DNA of 64,000 nt, taken from the NCBI GenBank assembly GCA_948144175.1, contig CANXME010001452.1, positions 496,001-560,000 of the forward strand, in the 5' to 3' direction. The notes beneath the pieces are model-generated. The model was not told where the DNA came from, did not search any database, and saw only the letters and a program-made list of their open reading frames with translations. The position numbers and the translations under genes are program-made. Source of the stretch: Closterium sp. NIES-65. Taxonomy: Eukaryota > Streptophyta > Zygnematophyceae > Desmidiales > Closteriaceae. The stretch's first letter is position 1. Every line of letters begins with the position of its first letter. Shown here piece after piece: positions 43,880 through 54,589 of this stretch.

Positions 43880-44700
43880 AATTTTTTTTTCCTGCCCTAG
43901 CGCCCTGCGCCCTAGCGCCTACCCTAGCGCCCGCCCTAGTGCCCAAGCGCCCGCCCTAACGCCCGCCCTAGCGCCCGCCCTAGCGCCAGCCCTAGCGCCC
44001 TAGCGCCCGGCGCCCGCCCTAGCGCCCGTTAGCCGCCCGCGGCCTGCCCGTGCGCTGCCGCCCGTGCGCCGCCGCCCGTGAGCGCCGCCCGTGAGCGCCG
44101 CCCGTGAGCGCCGCCCGTGAGCGCCACCCGTGAGCGCCGCCCGTCGGCTACCGCCCGTGAGCGCCGCCCGTGACGCCGCCGCCCGGGACGTCGCCGCCCG
44201 TGAGCCGCCGCCCGTGACGCCGCCGCCCGTGACGCCGCCGCCCGTCACGCCGCCCGCCCGTGACGCCGCCGCCCGTCACGCCGCCCGCCCGTGAACCGCC
44301 GACGCCGCCGACGCCGCCGACGTCGCCCGTGAGCCGCCGACGCCGCCGACGCCGCCCGTGAGCCGCCGACGCCGCCGACGCCGCCCGTGAGCCGCCGACG
44401 CCCGTGCCGACGCCGCCGCCGCCGCCCGTGAGCCGCCGACGCCGCCCGTGCGCCGCCCGTCCAGCCGCCCGTGAGCCGCCCGCGCGCCGTCCCAGCCGCC
44501 CGTGAGCAGCCAACGAGCCGCCCCAGCCGCCCGTGCTGTCGCCCACGAGACGCCCGCGCCGCCCGAGCAGCCCGAGCCGCCCGAGCCACCCGAGCCGCCC
44601 GAGCCGCCCGAGCCGCCCGAGCCGCCCGAGTCGCCCGAGCCGCCCGAGCCGCCCGAGCCGCCCGAGCCGCCTGCGGTGTCGGCCTCCTGCTCCTGTGGGA
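43880..44700 (+). repeat. GC-rich tandem leader of Copia-C
   Basis: Runs of GCCCTAGCGCCC (43890-44030), GTGAGCGCCGCCC and GACGCCGCCGCCC (44060-44450), then CGAGCCGCC 9-mers (44565-44670). All frames are low complexity. Gag begins after it at 44801. Confidence 0.8.
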
Positions 44701-44800
44701 CTGCTGCTGCTCCTGGGCCGCCGTAGCTACTGTGCTGCCGTGTGGCGGTCCTCCTGAGCTCCTCGACGCTTCCTGCCCGGTGAGACTGTCAGCTGCTAAA

Positions 44801-46330
44801 ATGGCCACCCCGAGTGTCCTGTCTTTTGACGCTGAGGGCCGCGCCATTGACTTTGCAGTCTGGGTCGAGGACGTGCAGCTGTACTTACTGTGCGATGCGA
44901 TAGATGAGGTTTCTCTCTTTGACTTTGTCTCTGGCGCTGTCCCTGCCCCTCCTGCTGATGCTGACCCCTCTGTTCGCTCCAAGTGGGCCACGCGCGATGC
45001 TGCTGCACGACTTGCTGTGCGTCGCCACCTCCCTTCCTCCGAGCGTGCTCACTTTAGTCAGTGCAAGACCGCTCAGGCCTTGTACAACGCTGTGGTCGCG
45101 CGCTACTCCTCCCCTTCCTCCGCTACGCTGAGCCGCCTCATGCTACCGTTTCTCTTCCCTGACCTCGCTGCCTTTCCCACAGTCGCTGACCTCTTTACCC
45201 ACCTCCGCACTAGTGACACTCGCTACCACGCTGCGCTTCCTGCTGAGTTCCGCGCCGCAAACCCTCCTCCCATGTACATCACTCTCTACTTTCTAGTCAC
45301 CCGTCTCCCTGAGTCCCTTCGTGCCGTTAGGGACCAGTTTCTCTCTGTCTGTCCCACCACCCTCACTGTCGACCTCCTTGAGAAGTCCCTGCTAGCGGCT
45401 GAGAAGAGTATAGTCGCTGTAGGGGCCTCTCGTGGTGACCCTCGCACCCCCATCTTTGAGGGGTGTTCTCCTTCCCCCCTACTTCCCTCTGTCGCCTCTG
45501 CTGCTGCGGCCGACCTTGTTGGTTTAGAGTCGGTCGGTGCGGCGTCTGCCCCCAGCGGTAGGCGCCGCTCTGGCAGGGGCAAGGGGGGCAAGGGAGCGGG
45601 TGGAGCTAGCAGGGGCGGTGGCGGAGGCGGTGGAGGCGGCGGGGGGAGTGGGGGTGGCAGTGGAGGTGGTGGTGGGAGTGGAGGTACTAGTGGCGGCGGT
45701 GGAGGCGGAGGTGGTGGCGGAGGTGGCGGTGGGAGCGGCGGGGGCGAGGGTGGCGGTGGCGGCGGTGGTGGTGGAGGCGGGGGTGGCGGTGGTGGAGGTG
45801 GTCGGAGTGGCTCGTCCCAGCGGAGCGGCGCTGGAGGTAGTCAGCGCCAGCAGCAGCAGCAGCAGCAGCGCTCTCGCGACCTCCCCACCCCTCAGCAGCT
45901 CCGTGAGTGGTACTCGCAGCGTCAGCGTGGTGGGGCTTTCGGCCCCTGCACCTACGTCCTTCGCACGGGCGACCGCGCGGGTGAGCAGTGTGGGGGCACC
46001 CACACCGCCCGCCGCTGCTTTGCCCGCTTGACCGACGCTTGGCGCCAGCAGTTTCCGGAGGCCTCTGAGATCCCCCGCTGGGGAGAGCTGTCTAGGGCTG
46101 GTGTAGCTAATTTTGATCTTGGCTTTGATGCTATCCTTGCTGCCATGTATGCTGTGACTGTTAGTGATGAGGGTGACTGTTACCGGTGTTTCCCGCCCGA
46201 CCCGGGCATTGGTACTGCTGCTCTAGGTGCCAGTGAGGCTGCTGCTCTAGGTGCCAGTGCGTCTGTACTCTCAGGTACTGGTGCGTCTGCACTCTCAGGT
46301 ACTGTGTCGGCTTCGGCCTCTCACACCTTC
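44801..46330 (+). pseudogene. Copia-C Gag
   Basis: MATPSVLSFDAEGRAIDFAV starts at 44801; the frame is also open upstream through the leader, but homology begins here. Core: RAHFSQCKTAQALYNAVVAR, LSRLMLPFLFPDLAAFPTVA, MYITLYFLVTRLPESLRAVR, STIFEGCSP-like PIFEGCSPSPLLPSVASAAA. A glycine tract of about 65 residues spans 45605-45810. TPQQLREWYSQRQRGG leads into C-TYVLRTGDRAGEQ-C-GGT-H-TARR-C. The Gag core appears intact. It would form particles packaging element RNA. Confidence 0.88.
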
Positions 46331-48540
46331 ACCCTGGGCGTCTCGCTCCTTCTTTCGGGACCGCACCACTCTTACGCCGCTCAGTCGGCCGGTTGCGGTG
46401 TCAATGGCTGACCCCTCTGGGGGTCCTGTCCTGTCTCGTTTCTCTACAGTCCTCCCGTGTCCGGCGGCTCCCTCTGGCACCCTGTCTGGTCTCTACCTCC
46501 CCTCGTTCTCTACGAACCTGGTGAGTGGTGCTGACCTACAGGATGCGGGTGTCCACCAGTTCACTCCTGCTCGTCAGCGGGTGACACACTGCACATAGGC
46601 TAGCACAGGTCGCCACCTGGCTACATTTACACGTCAGCCAGGGTCGAGCCTGTACACACTGACCACTGCTTCTCCTCCAGGTGCTGAGTCTGGTAGAGTC
46701 CCTTCGTCTGGTCAGGTGTTTGCTGCAGCGTCCAGGTCTGGTCCTGAGTCTGCCCCCTGTTCGTGTCGCCGTCTGTCACACGAGACCCTCCTCTGGCACC
46801 ACCGCCTTGGCCACCCCTCTCTGCTTCGGCTCAGAGGCATGGCCTCCCGTCTCCTTGTGTCTGGTCTCCCCCGGTCCCTCCCTTCCCTCCCTCAGGGCCC
46901 TGGCCCTGCTTGTGTCCCCTGTGTCGAGGGGCGCCAGCGTGCTGCCCCTCACTCCTCCCAGTTTCCCCCGACAGAGGCCCCGTTGCAGACGCTTCACATG
47001 GACGTGTGGGGCCCAGCCCGCGTCCGTGGACAGGGTCACGAGCGCTACTTCCTGCTCGTTGTTGACGACTACTCGCGTTACAGCACAGTCTTCCCCTTGC
47101 GCAGCAAGGGTGATGTCACTGAGGTGCTGATCGACTGGATCCGCGCAGCTCGTCTCCAGCTCAGGCAGAGCTTTGGCTCGGACTTTCCTGTTTTGCGTCT
47201 GCACTCAGACAGAGGCGGAGAGTTCTCCTCTGGCCTTCTGCGTGCCTACTGTCGTGCGCGAGGCATCCGTCAGACCTTCACGCTTCCGGACTCACCGCAG
47301 CAAAATGGGATTGCAGAGCGCCGCATTGGCATGGTCATGGACGTCGCTCGTACGTCTATGATGCATGCGGTAGCTCCCCATTTTCTGTGGCCGTTTGCGG
47401 TCAGGTACGCGGCGCATCCGATCAACCTCCACCCCAGGGTCTCCAGGCCGGAGACCTCCCCAGCCCTGCTGTGGACGGGGAAGGTTGGCGATGCGTCGGC
47501 GTTCCGGGTCTGGGGATCTCGGGCGTTTGTTCGCGACTTGTCTGCGGACAAGCTGTCCCCTCGCGCTGCTCCCTGCGTCTTCCTGGGGTTCCCCCCCGAC
47601 GCCCCTGGGTGGCAGTTCTACCACCCCACCTCTCGACGTGTTCTGTCCTCCCAGGACGTCACGTTCGACGAGTCGGTACCCTACTACCGCCTCTTCCCCT
47701 ACCGCACTCCGTCCCTCCCCCCGCCCCCGCTCTTCTTGGTACCAGGTCCCCCCCCGGTAGACCCCCTCCCCCCTCAGGGTCCTGCCCCTTCAGGTGTGTC
47801 CCAGGTAGACGCGGTCGAGCCTGTCGAGGTCACTGGTGACTCTGGTGCTGCTGCAGGAGCTGAGCCTGTCGTCGCTGAGACTGGAGGTGCTACGCCTGAG
47901 GGTGCTGAGCCTGGGGGTGCGGAGACTGGGGGTGCTGAGCCTGGGGGTGCTGAGCCTGGGGGTGCTGAGCCTGGGGGTGCTGAGCCTGGGGGTGCTGTGC
48001 CTGGGGGTGCTGTGCCTGGGGGTGCTTCGTCTCGTCGAGAGCCACTCTCCCCACAGGAGCTGCGTGAGTGGTTTGCCAGGCGCTGGAGGCGTACTGCTGG
48101 TGCTGGAGGTTCTTCGGCTGCAGAGGGCACTGCTGCCGAGCGTCCCGGAGGTGTTCGTACTGTGGGTGCTGGAGCTGGTGGGTCTGAGGGTTCTCCTGGA
48201 GCTGGTGCTGCTGAGGGTGTTGGCGCTGAGACTGCCGCTGGCGGTCCGCCTGGCAGTGCTCCTGGTGGTGTTGATGGAGGTTCTGGAGCTACTGGAGGTG
48301 CTGCTGGAGGTGCTGCTGGAGCGGGTACTCCTGCTGGGGGTACTGGTGCTGTCCCTGCTGTTTCTGGCGACGCCGCGGCCCCGACCGTACTTCGTTCCGC
48401 TCCTGCAGCAGGTTCTTGGTCTTACACCTCCTCCTCCCTTAGAGGGTCCACAGCCTGTCCAGTCACAGCCACAGCTACAGCCTGCCTCCCCTTTGCCTGC
48501 TCCTTCTCCCTACGCTGGTCCGACTGGAGGTCTTACTGAG
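46331..48540 (+). pseudogene. Copia-C protease (catalytic site deleted), integrase and linker
   Basis: The frame passes from HTFTL straight to ASRSFFRDRTTLT in another frame: a short deletion at about 46335 removes the D-S-G of the protease and shifts the frame. After TAG 46598-46600 (Glu in Copia-B) come the pre-integrase block (ETLLWHHRLGHPSLLRLRG), LQTLHMDVWGPARVRGQG, LRLHSDRGGEFSSG and SPQQNGIAERRIGMVMDVA, so all DDE residues are present. GGAEP repeats are at 47880-48030, then a Gly/Ala-rich linker. A frameshift lies at about 48375. Confidence 0.9.
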
Positions 48541-50628
48541 CGTCGTGAGCCTGCGTCTCGTCCTGTGTCGCCTGTTCATACTGCGCGCGCTAGTGGTCGC
48601 GGGTCGCGTCAGCGTCCTCCTCCTGTCCCTGGCACGCACCGGATGTCACTGCGTCCGTCCACTGCTCCTCTGCGTGCCCCTTTGCCTTCTCCTCCCGCTT
48701 CCTCTCTTCCTGCTCTTGCCGACCCGGAGTCGGACTCTCTTCGTGCTGCCAGTCCTACTGTCGCGCGTCTCCTTGCTACTGCTGTCACTGACCCTTCCTT
48801 CGAGTCGTCTGCTGCGTCTGCCCTTGTCACTGAGCTTGTCGACTTTGCTGCGCGCTGTCGTCTAGACTACGCTGCTAGTCTTGTCGCTGAGTCTGAGTCT
48901 GCCTGTCCTCCGTCCGTCGGGGGTGAGTGTGCCCTTGGCACGGACGTCCTTGAGGACAGGCAGGAGGAGTTCCAGTGTCTGGCCGCCGCTTCACCTCATC
49001 TCGCGTCTGTACTGCTAGCCCCTGAGGGAGACCCGGATGCACCAGACATCCCGACTCCGCGCTCTTACGCGGAGGCGATAGAGGGTCCCTACTCCTCTCA
49101 GTGGCAGGCAGCTATGGATGCAGAGATGGCTTCCTGGAAGTCCACAGGCACCTACGTCGACGCTGTTCCCCCTCCTGGGGCGAACATCGTCAGTGGCATG
49201 TGGATTTTCAGAGAGAAGCGGCCGCCGGGTTCTCCGCCTGTCTTCAAGGCGCGTTACGTGGCTCGTGGCTTCAGTCAGCGGCAGGGGGTTGACTACTTTC
49301 AGACCTTCTCCCCCACCCCGAAGATGACCACTCTTCGGGTTCTGCTGCACGTTGCTGCTCACCGTGACTACGAGCTGCACTCTCTCGACTTCAGCACCGC
49401 CTTCTTGCAGGGCAGCTTGCACGAGGAGATCTGGCTGCGTCGCCCACCTGGCTTCACTGGGTCTTTCCCTCCTGGTACCCAGTGGAGTCTCCGGCGTCCA
49501 GTCTACGGTCTCCGCCAGGCGCCACGTGAGTGGCACGACACACTGAGGACTACGCTTGCGGCTCTTTGGTTTGCTCCGTCTACTGCCGACCCGTCGCTGT
49601 TTCTGCGCACCGACACTTCTCTGCCGCCGTTCTACATCCTCGTGTACGTCGACGACTTGGTCTTTGCCACTGCTGACACTGCTGGACTCGCCTACGTGAA
49701 GTCCGAGCTGCAGAAGAGACACACGTGCACTGACCTGGGTGAACTGCGCAGCTACCTTGGCTTGCAGATCACCTGGGACAGAGCACGCCGCACCATTACC
49801 CTGACTCAGTCACACATGGTGCAGCAGGTCCTTCAGCGCTTCGGCTTCACGTACTCCTCGCCTCAGGCCACTCCTCTGCCTACTCGCCACTCGCTCTCAG
49901 CTCTGCCTTCGGATGAGTCCGTATAGTCGAGTGGCCCGTATGCAGAGCTTGTTGGCTGCCTCATGTACCTGATGACCTGCACACGACCTGACCTTGCATA
50001 CCCTCTTAGCATTCTCGCACGCTATGTTGCTCCTGGGAGACACCGACCAGAGCACATGGCTGCAGCGAAGAGGGTGTTGCGCTACTTGTGCAGTACGTCG
50101 GGCATGGGGCTAGTGCTTGGAGGGCGCAGTCCAGTGGTCCTCACTGGGCACGCAGACGCTTCTTGGGCTGACGACCAGGCTACGCAGCGGTCGTCACAGG
50201 GTTACACCTTCACCCTTGGTTCCGGCTCTGTTTCGTGGCGGGCTACCCGCTCGTCTTCTGTTCTCGGCTCCAGTTGTGAGGCTGAGATCTACGCTGGGGC
50301 TATGGCTGCACAGGAGTTACGCTGGCTCACCTACCTGCTCACCGACCTTGGAGAGCAGCCTCGTTCTCCTCCAGTCCTGTTCGTAGACAACAAGGCCATG
50401 CTGGCCTTGTGTCGAGAGCAGCGACTGGAGCACAGGACAAAGCACATTGCTCTCCGCTACTTTCTTGCTCGTGAGCTACAGCAGCGTGGACAGTTGCGAC
50501 TTGCGTACGTGGCCTCTAAGGCCAACACTGCTGATGTCTTCACCAAGGCACTTGCGCCTTGTGATCATCAGCGTTGTTGCACGCAGCTGGGTCTTGTGCC
50601 TGTCCTGCCTCACTTGCTCACTTCTTGA
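48376..50628 (+). pseudogene. Copia-C reverse transcriptase and RNase H
   Basis: RPRPYFVPLLQQVLGL and a Pro-rich linker precede RT: EMASWKSTGTYVDAVPPPGA, ARGFSQRQGVDYFQTFSPT, LHSLDFSTAFLQGSLHEEIW, ILVYVDDLVFAT. TAG at 49924-49926 replaces the Glu of DESVESSG. RNase H: GHADASWADD, SCEAEIYAGAMAAQEL, LFVDNKAMLAL, ending PHLLTS at TGA 50628. Confidence 0.92.
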
Positions 50629-50840
50629 CTTTGCTTGTACCTTCTGCTATATATACTCTTGCTCTTGCTCGCTTGACTCTTGTATATCTTTATATATGAT
50701 CTTGCATGTGAACTGGTCTTGTGGCCCTTGAACTTGTGCTCGGAATGTGTGGTGACTTTGTGATCTACCCTGAGCTTTGCTTTGCTTTGCTTGACTGGTC
50801 TTGTGACCCCTTGTTCTCCCCCATTTTGCCTATGGGGGTG

Positions 50841-50977
50841 TGTCAGAACATTGTAGCTTACTCATTTCTGTAGGCTATAGTGGGGTATCCCATAGGGGGT
50901 ACAACCCAACTAGGGTTTCCTATTTGTACTCACTTTGTTCATAGTTCACTCATTTCTCTCTCGTTCACTTCTTCTCA
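50841..50977 (+). repeat. 3' LTR of Copia-C
   Basis: 137 bp, identical by eye to 43689-43825. Confidence 0.95.
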
Positions 50978-50982
50978 ACAGT

Positions 50983-51359
50983 GTCGATGCGAGCTGAATC
51001 CGCATTGCATCGTGTGTCGGGGTCGTACAACCAACGGCCTCGAAGTAAATTTCGAGGGTCGCAATGAATCGACGGACGTCGGTGTCTCTAGCATTCGGAT
51101 TGAATGTCTCCGGTAGCCTCGAACATGCCGCCTCAAGATTCACTGTAGCCGCTGCCGCTGCTGCTGGGTGAAGTGTCGGTGTCATTGCTGCTGCTGCTGG
51201 CGTCGCTGCTGCATTCGCTGCTACGTTCGTTGCTGTTGTGGCGGCTACCAACTGGTTCGCGAGAAGCTCCTCTATTCGCTGGAGTGCCGCTCGCGTCTGG
51301 TCCAGGCCGGTGTGTAACTCCGTAATTTTTCGTACAAAATTATCACCATTTTCCTCCAT
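50983..51359 (-). pseudogene. Gypsy Gag, N-terminal part
   Basis: Starts MEENGDNFVRKITELHTGLD, then an Ala/Thr-rich stretch and RLPETFNPNARDTDVRRFIA, TLEIYFEAVGCTTPTHDAMR, IQLAS at the Copia-C target. Coiled-coil-like start, Ala-rich spacer and a P-x-x-F...WF/YF block are typical of chromovirus Gag. Met at 51359 is the first in-frame Met after the 5' LTR region. Confidence 0.82.
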
Positions 51360-51790
51360 TTGGCGATTTACAGGAAGATTTGCGACAGAAATAATTGTTT
51401 TCTAGGCGCTGGTCATCTTACTGTGAGTCGAGTTGACTGCAAAAATGACGAGAGCTGATTCTGTAGGTCGCGTTATTCTCCCTTAGTTGAAATTCGCGTC
51501 TGATCTCGGCCGTTGAGAAGAAATTCGATCCGACGCTCCAAATTCCAACTTATTTGGGCGAAATTCTCAGGGCCGTTGAGTTTCGAATCGATCCGACAGT
51601 CGAAATTCCATCTTGTTCGCCACTGGACCTGAGGAGTGTTCGAAAACCGGTTCGAGGGGGACGTTAGAGAATAGCGCGGAACTGGTTTACGTACCGGTAA
51701 TCAGCGCTTTCCGTCGTCGCCCCCGCTGTTTTAAAAGCTAGGTGTTAGCGGTCGAAAAACTTCGCTTGCAAACAGGCTCTGATTATCAAG
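51360..51790 (-). other. Gypsy 5' untranslated leader
   Basis: About 430 bp between the 5' LTR and gag, with a primer-site-like TGATAATCAGAGCCTG near 51773-51788. No open frame of note. Confidence 0.65.
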
Positions 51791-52105
51791 TGTGAGGATC
51801 TAGGATCGAGCTCAGAAAAGAGAGTTTGAATTGAATCGAATTGAATTGATCACCTGGGTACAACACGAGGCAATATATAGGCTCGACACAAGGCCCCGTA
51901 ACCAGGTGTTACGCGAAGGTTCCGCGGGTCGCGAAGCGTCCCGAACAGATCCTTCCCGAATTCGGTAGAAGGCAATTCGGTGGCAACCGAAAAGCCAGAA
52001 TTCGGTGCACGCAACCTAGCTCGGTGCTATAACTATAATAAAATATAGGAAAGCACCTAGCCTAGGAAATCAAGCAATTCATGCATGCATATAATTATCC
52101 TATGC
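51791..52105 (-). repeat. 5' LTR of the gypsy chromovirus, truncated
   Basis: 315 bp matching 31197-31512 at about 98-99%. The last 64 bp of the 380-bp LTR are missing and foreign sequence starts at 52106, so a deletion has removed the outer end and any TSD. Confidence 0.88.
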
Positions 52106-52122
52106 ATATAATTAGGAAATAC

Positions 52123-52701
52123 CATGGTGTAGCGCGTGAAGTCGTCGACGACCAGCAAAAAGTAGCGCTCCCGGTGCGGCCCAAGGAGAAATGCGTGGCC
52201 CCACATGTCCATGTGTAGTGTATGCAGCGGAGCAGTGGTCGGAGGAAACGAGGAGTGAGGAGCGGCGCGCTGGCGCCCCTCGACGCAAGGAGTGCACGGC
52301 GGTGCAAGCGACGACGGGATCGAAGGCAGGGTCTGCGGGAGCCCAAAGACAAGGTGACGCGAGTGCATGTGATGGAGGCGGTGAAGGGAGGGGTGACCAA
52401 GAGGGTGGGGCTAGAGGAGTGACTGGTGCGTGAGCAACCAACACGAGCAAGACGTCGCTACCTGACGTGACGCAGCTACCTGAGGGGACGCAGTGTGCAG
52501 TGTAAACTCCAGACCCAGGCCTCCGTGACAACGCGGCAATCTGAGCTCCAGTCGCTGTGTCCGTACAAGTCGCAACGAGCTTGGCCCCAGTAAACGTGGT
52601 GGTGACAAGAAGGTCCTGGAGACACCCGACACTCACCAAGTTCCTAGCGAACGAGGGTTAGGAGCAAGCCTCTGACGGAGCCAGAGGGGACCGCCGGACA
52701 T
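52123..52701 (-). pseudogene. Copia-E protease tail and integrase start
   Basis: Damaged pre-integrase block, then APPCTPCVEGRQRAAPHSSF (CxxC), LHTLHMDMWGHAFLLGPHRE with the first catalytic Asp, and FLLVVDDFTRYTMVFP, where the element ends. At least one frame change between 52640 and 52370. Confidence 0.75.
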
Positions 52702-53011
52702 TATAATTTTTGAAAGTGTAATGTAATGTAACACTTTCTAAATTTTTGTATTGTGAAAAGGGGTACGTGGCCAACACAACAAAGGTAGCGCCGAAGCGCT
52801 ACTCACCCTCTTTTGCCTACAAAAGAGGGACGTGAGGACATTCGTCCCCACCCACGTTTTCATTTCGAAATTTTAGTTCTAATTTCCCACCCGCCCACCC
52901 ATTTGTGCATCTTGTTATGTAAACTTATTTAGGACGCGAACGGTGCACTACACCCATATAAAATGATAACGATGCCTTTGCAAGTGGGCCTAAGCAAACT
53001 TTCACAATAAG
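52702..53011. mobile_element. MITE-like AT-rich insertion in Copia-E
   Basis: About 310 bp of AT-rich DNA splits protease coding that is continuous in other copies (the CPA.PSG block). Ends read TTATAATTTTTGAAAGTG and, inverted, TTATTGTGAAAGTTTG, so partial terminal inverted repeats. A perfect 9-bp stem (CCTCTTTTG/CAAAAGAGG) is at 52807-52828. No coding capacity. Confidence 0.55.
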
Positions 53012-54528
53012 GGAGGACAGTGGAGCTGCAAGCAACGACTGGTCCAGAGGTGGGGTCGGCCAGAGTGACAGGGACAAGTGACTGGAGTGGTGAGACGGTA
53101 GTGCTGTTACGGAAGAAACACTAAGTCGCGCCGGAGTCCAGCGTGAACGAGAGCGCCGCCTCCGCAAGGACTGCACATGTGCTAGCAGTCTCACAAGCAC
53201 CTACACTAGCAGCCTCTACACAATCCCTCTTGAGCAATCCTAACCAGTCAGGGACCCTGGCCTGCTAACCGAACTCGCCACGGAAGGCGTCCTCGAGATG
53301 GTAGAAACAACGAGCCTCGCCATGCCCCATCTTGTCGTAGGCGACGCCGACCTGACGGCCAGTGCGACGCACGTACGGACAAGGGCCAGTAGCAGGACCA
53401 CCACCGCCAGTGAAGCCCCTCTGAGCAACCCACTCGCGAAGCTGCTGCGGCGAGGAAGTCTCCTGCTGACGTGGCTGCTGCTGCTGCTGCTGGTGCCCAC
53501 CCCCAGAACCGCCACCTCCACTTGCTGCTCCATCAGACGCTGCTCCACCAGACGCCGCAACTGTGCCACCACCCTCGCCAGCTCCACCACGACCACCACC
53601 CCCACCCCCTCCGCCACCCCCACCACCCCCACTACCCCCACCACCCCCGCCCCCCCCAAAGCCACCGCCACCTCCACCACCCCCACCACCCCCACCCTTC
53701 CTATGCCCACCCTTGCTGCAGCTCCTCCAGCTAGGAGCGGATGCAGCGCCGACCTCCTCAGCCCCGAGGAAGTCAGCAGTAGCAGCAGAGGCAACAGTGG
53801 ACGCGAGAAGGGAGGGAGTGCACCCCTAAAAAAAGGAGGTGCTGGGGGAGCCACGAGAGGCAGCGACAATGCGGGCACTGGTCTCGGCCTCAAGGAGACG
53901 ATTCTCAAACGAGGCAAGGTCAAGACAAACGGGGTCTAGGGAGAGGAAGTGGTCTCGAACGACACGAAGGGTGTCAGGGAGGCGAGTCGCGAGGAAGTAA
54001 AGAGTGAGGTACATGGGGGGCCTGGTCCTCAGCCAGAAACTCTAGCTTGAGGGCGGCACGGTAGCGAGAGTCAAGGGAGCACAGATGAGTCATGAGGTCA
54101 GCTACAATGGTGAAGTCAGACACCTCAGGGAAGAGAAACGGCAGCGCAAAACGGCCTAGGATGGCAGAAGAGGGGGAGGAGTAGCGCTTAACCACTGCAT
54201 CATAGAAAGCCTCGGCCGACATCACTTGGCGAAAGTGGGCCTTCTGGTCGGGAGAGAGGTGAGTGCGGATGGCAAGCTTGGCGGTGGCGTCTCGGGCCGT
54301 CCACTTCGTGCAGGCAATGCGGTCAGCCTGGTACTCCTTCTGCACATCCTCCGCAGTGGTAGCGGCAGGCTCAACTGGAGTCTTGGGGGCCTTGAGGGAC
54401 CCCGACGTGTGCTCAAACAGCGAGACGTCGTCCTTGGTGACACTCTGCAGGTACAAGTCCTCTAACCAAGATTCGAACTCGATAGGGCGCCCCTCTGCGT
54501 CAAACGCTAGCACAGTAACAATGGCCAT
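53012..54528 (-). pseudogene. Copia-E Gag and protease start
   Basis: Met at 54528: MAIVTVLAFDAEGRPIEFES. Gag core: ARDATAKLAIRTHLSPDQKA, FYDAVVKRYSSPSSAILGRF, then a frame change and MYLTLYFLATRLPDTLRVVR. Gly-rich tract at about 53560-53700. The cysteine motif is damaged: the second Cys is Tyr (GVAYDKMGHGEARCF). Protease region follows with further shifts. Confidence 0.78.
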
Positions 54529-54589
54529 GACAGAAATCAGGTCAGGCGGTAGCACTAGCTGCAGTTCTAGGCACGGGCGGCGGCTCGGG

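Larger units (their letters stand above)
43689..50977 (+). mobile_element. Copia-C, young full-length short-LTR copia
   Basis: Two 137-bp LTRs (43689-43825, 50841-50977) that I find identical, with the TSD ACAGT at 43684-43688 and 50978-50982. Primer site TGGAATCAGAGCAGG at 43826; polypurine tract TATGGGGGTG at 50831-50840. Leader, gag, protease, integrase, linker, RT, RNase H and the conserved 3' region are all present, 7289 bp. Despite identical LTRs the protein frames carry a protease deletion, two TAG codons and a frameshift. Confidence 0.96.
31197..52105 (-). mobile_element. Ty3/gypsy chromovirus with three nested insertions
   Basis: LTRs at 31197-31576 (3') and 51791-52105 (5', truncated). 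Own sequence: 31197-35396, 42903-42963, 43209-43688 and 50983-52105, about 5.9 kb, normal for a chromovirus. Gag, zinc knuckle, protease, RT, RNase H, integrase and chromodomain follow in order on the minus strand. Insertions: Copia-B (35397-42897), a solo LTR (42964-43203) and Copia-C (43689-50977), each with a 5-bp TSD. The host frame resumes exactly across each. Primer-site-like TGATAATCAGAGCCTG lies 2 nt inside the 5' LTR. Confidence 0.92.
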
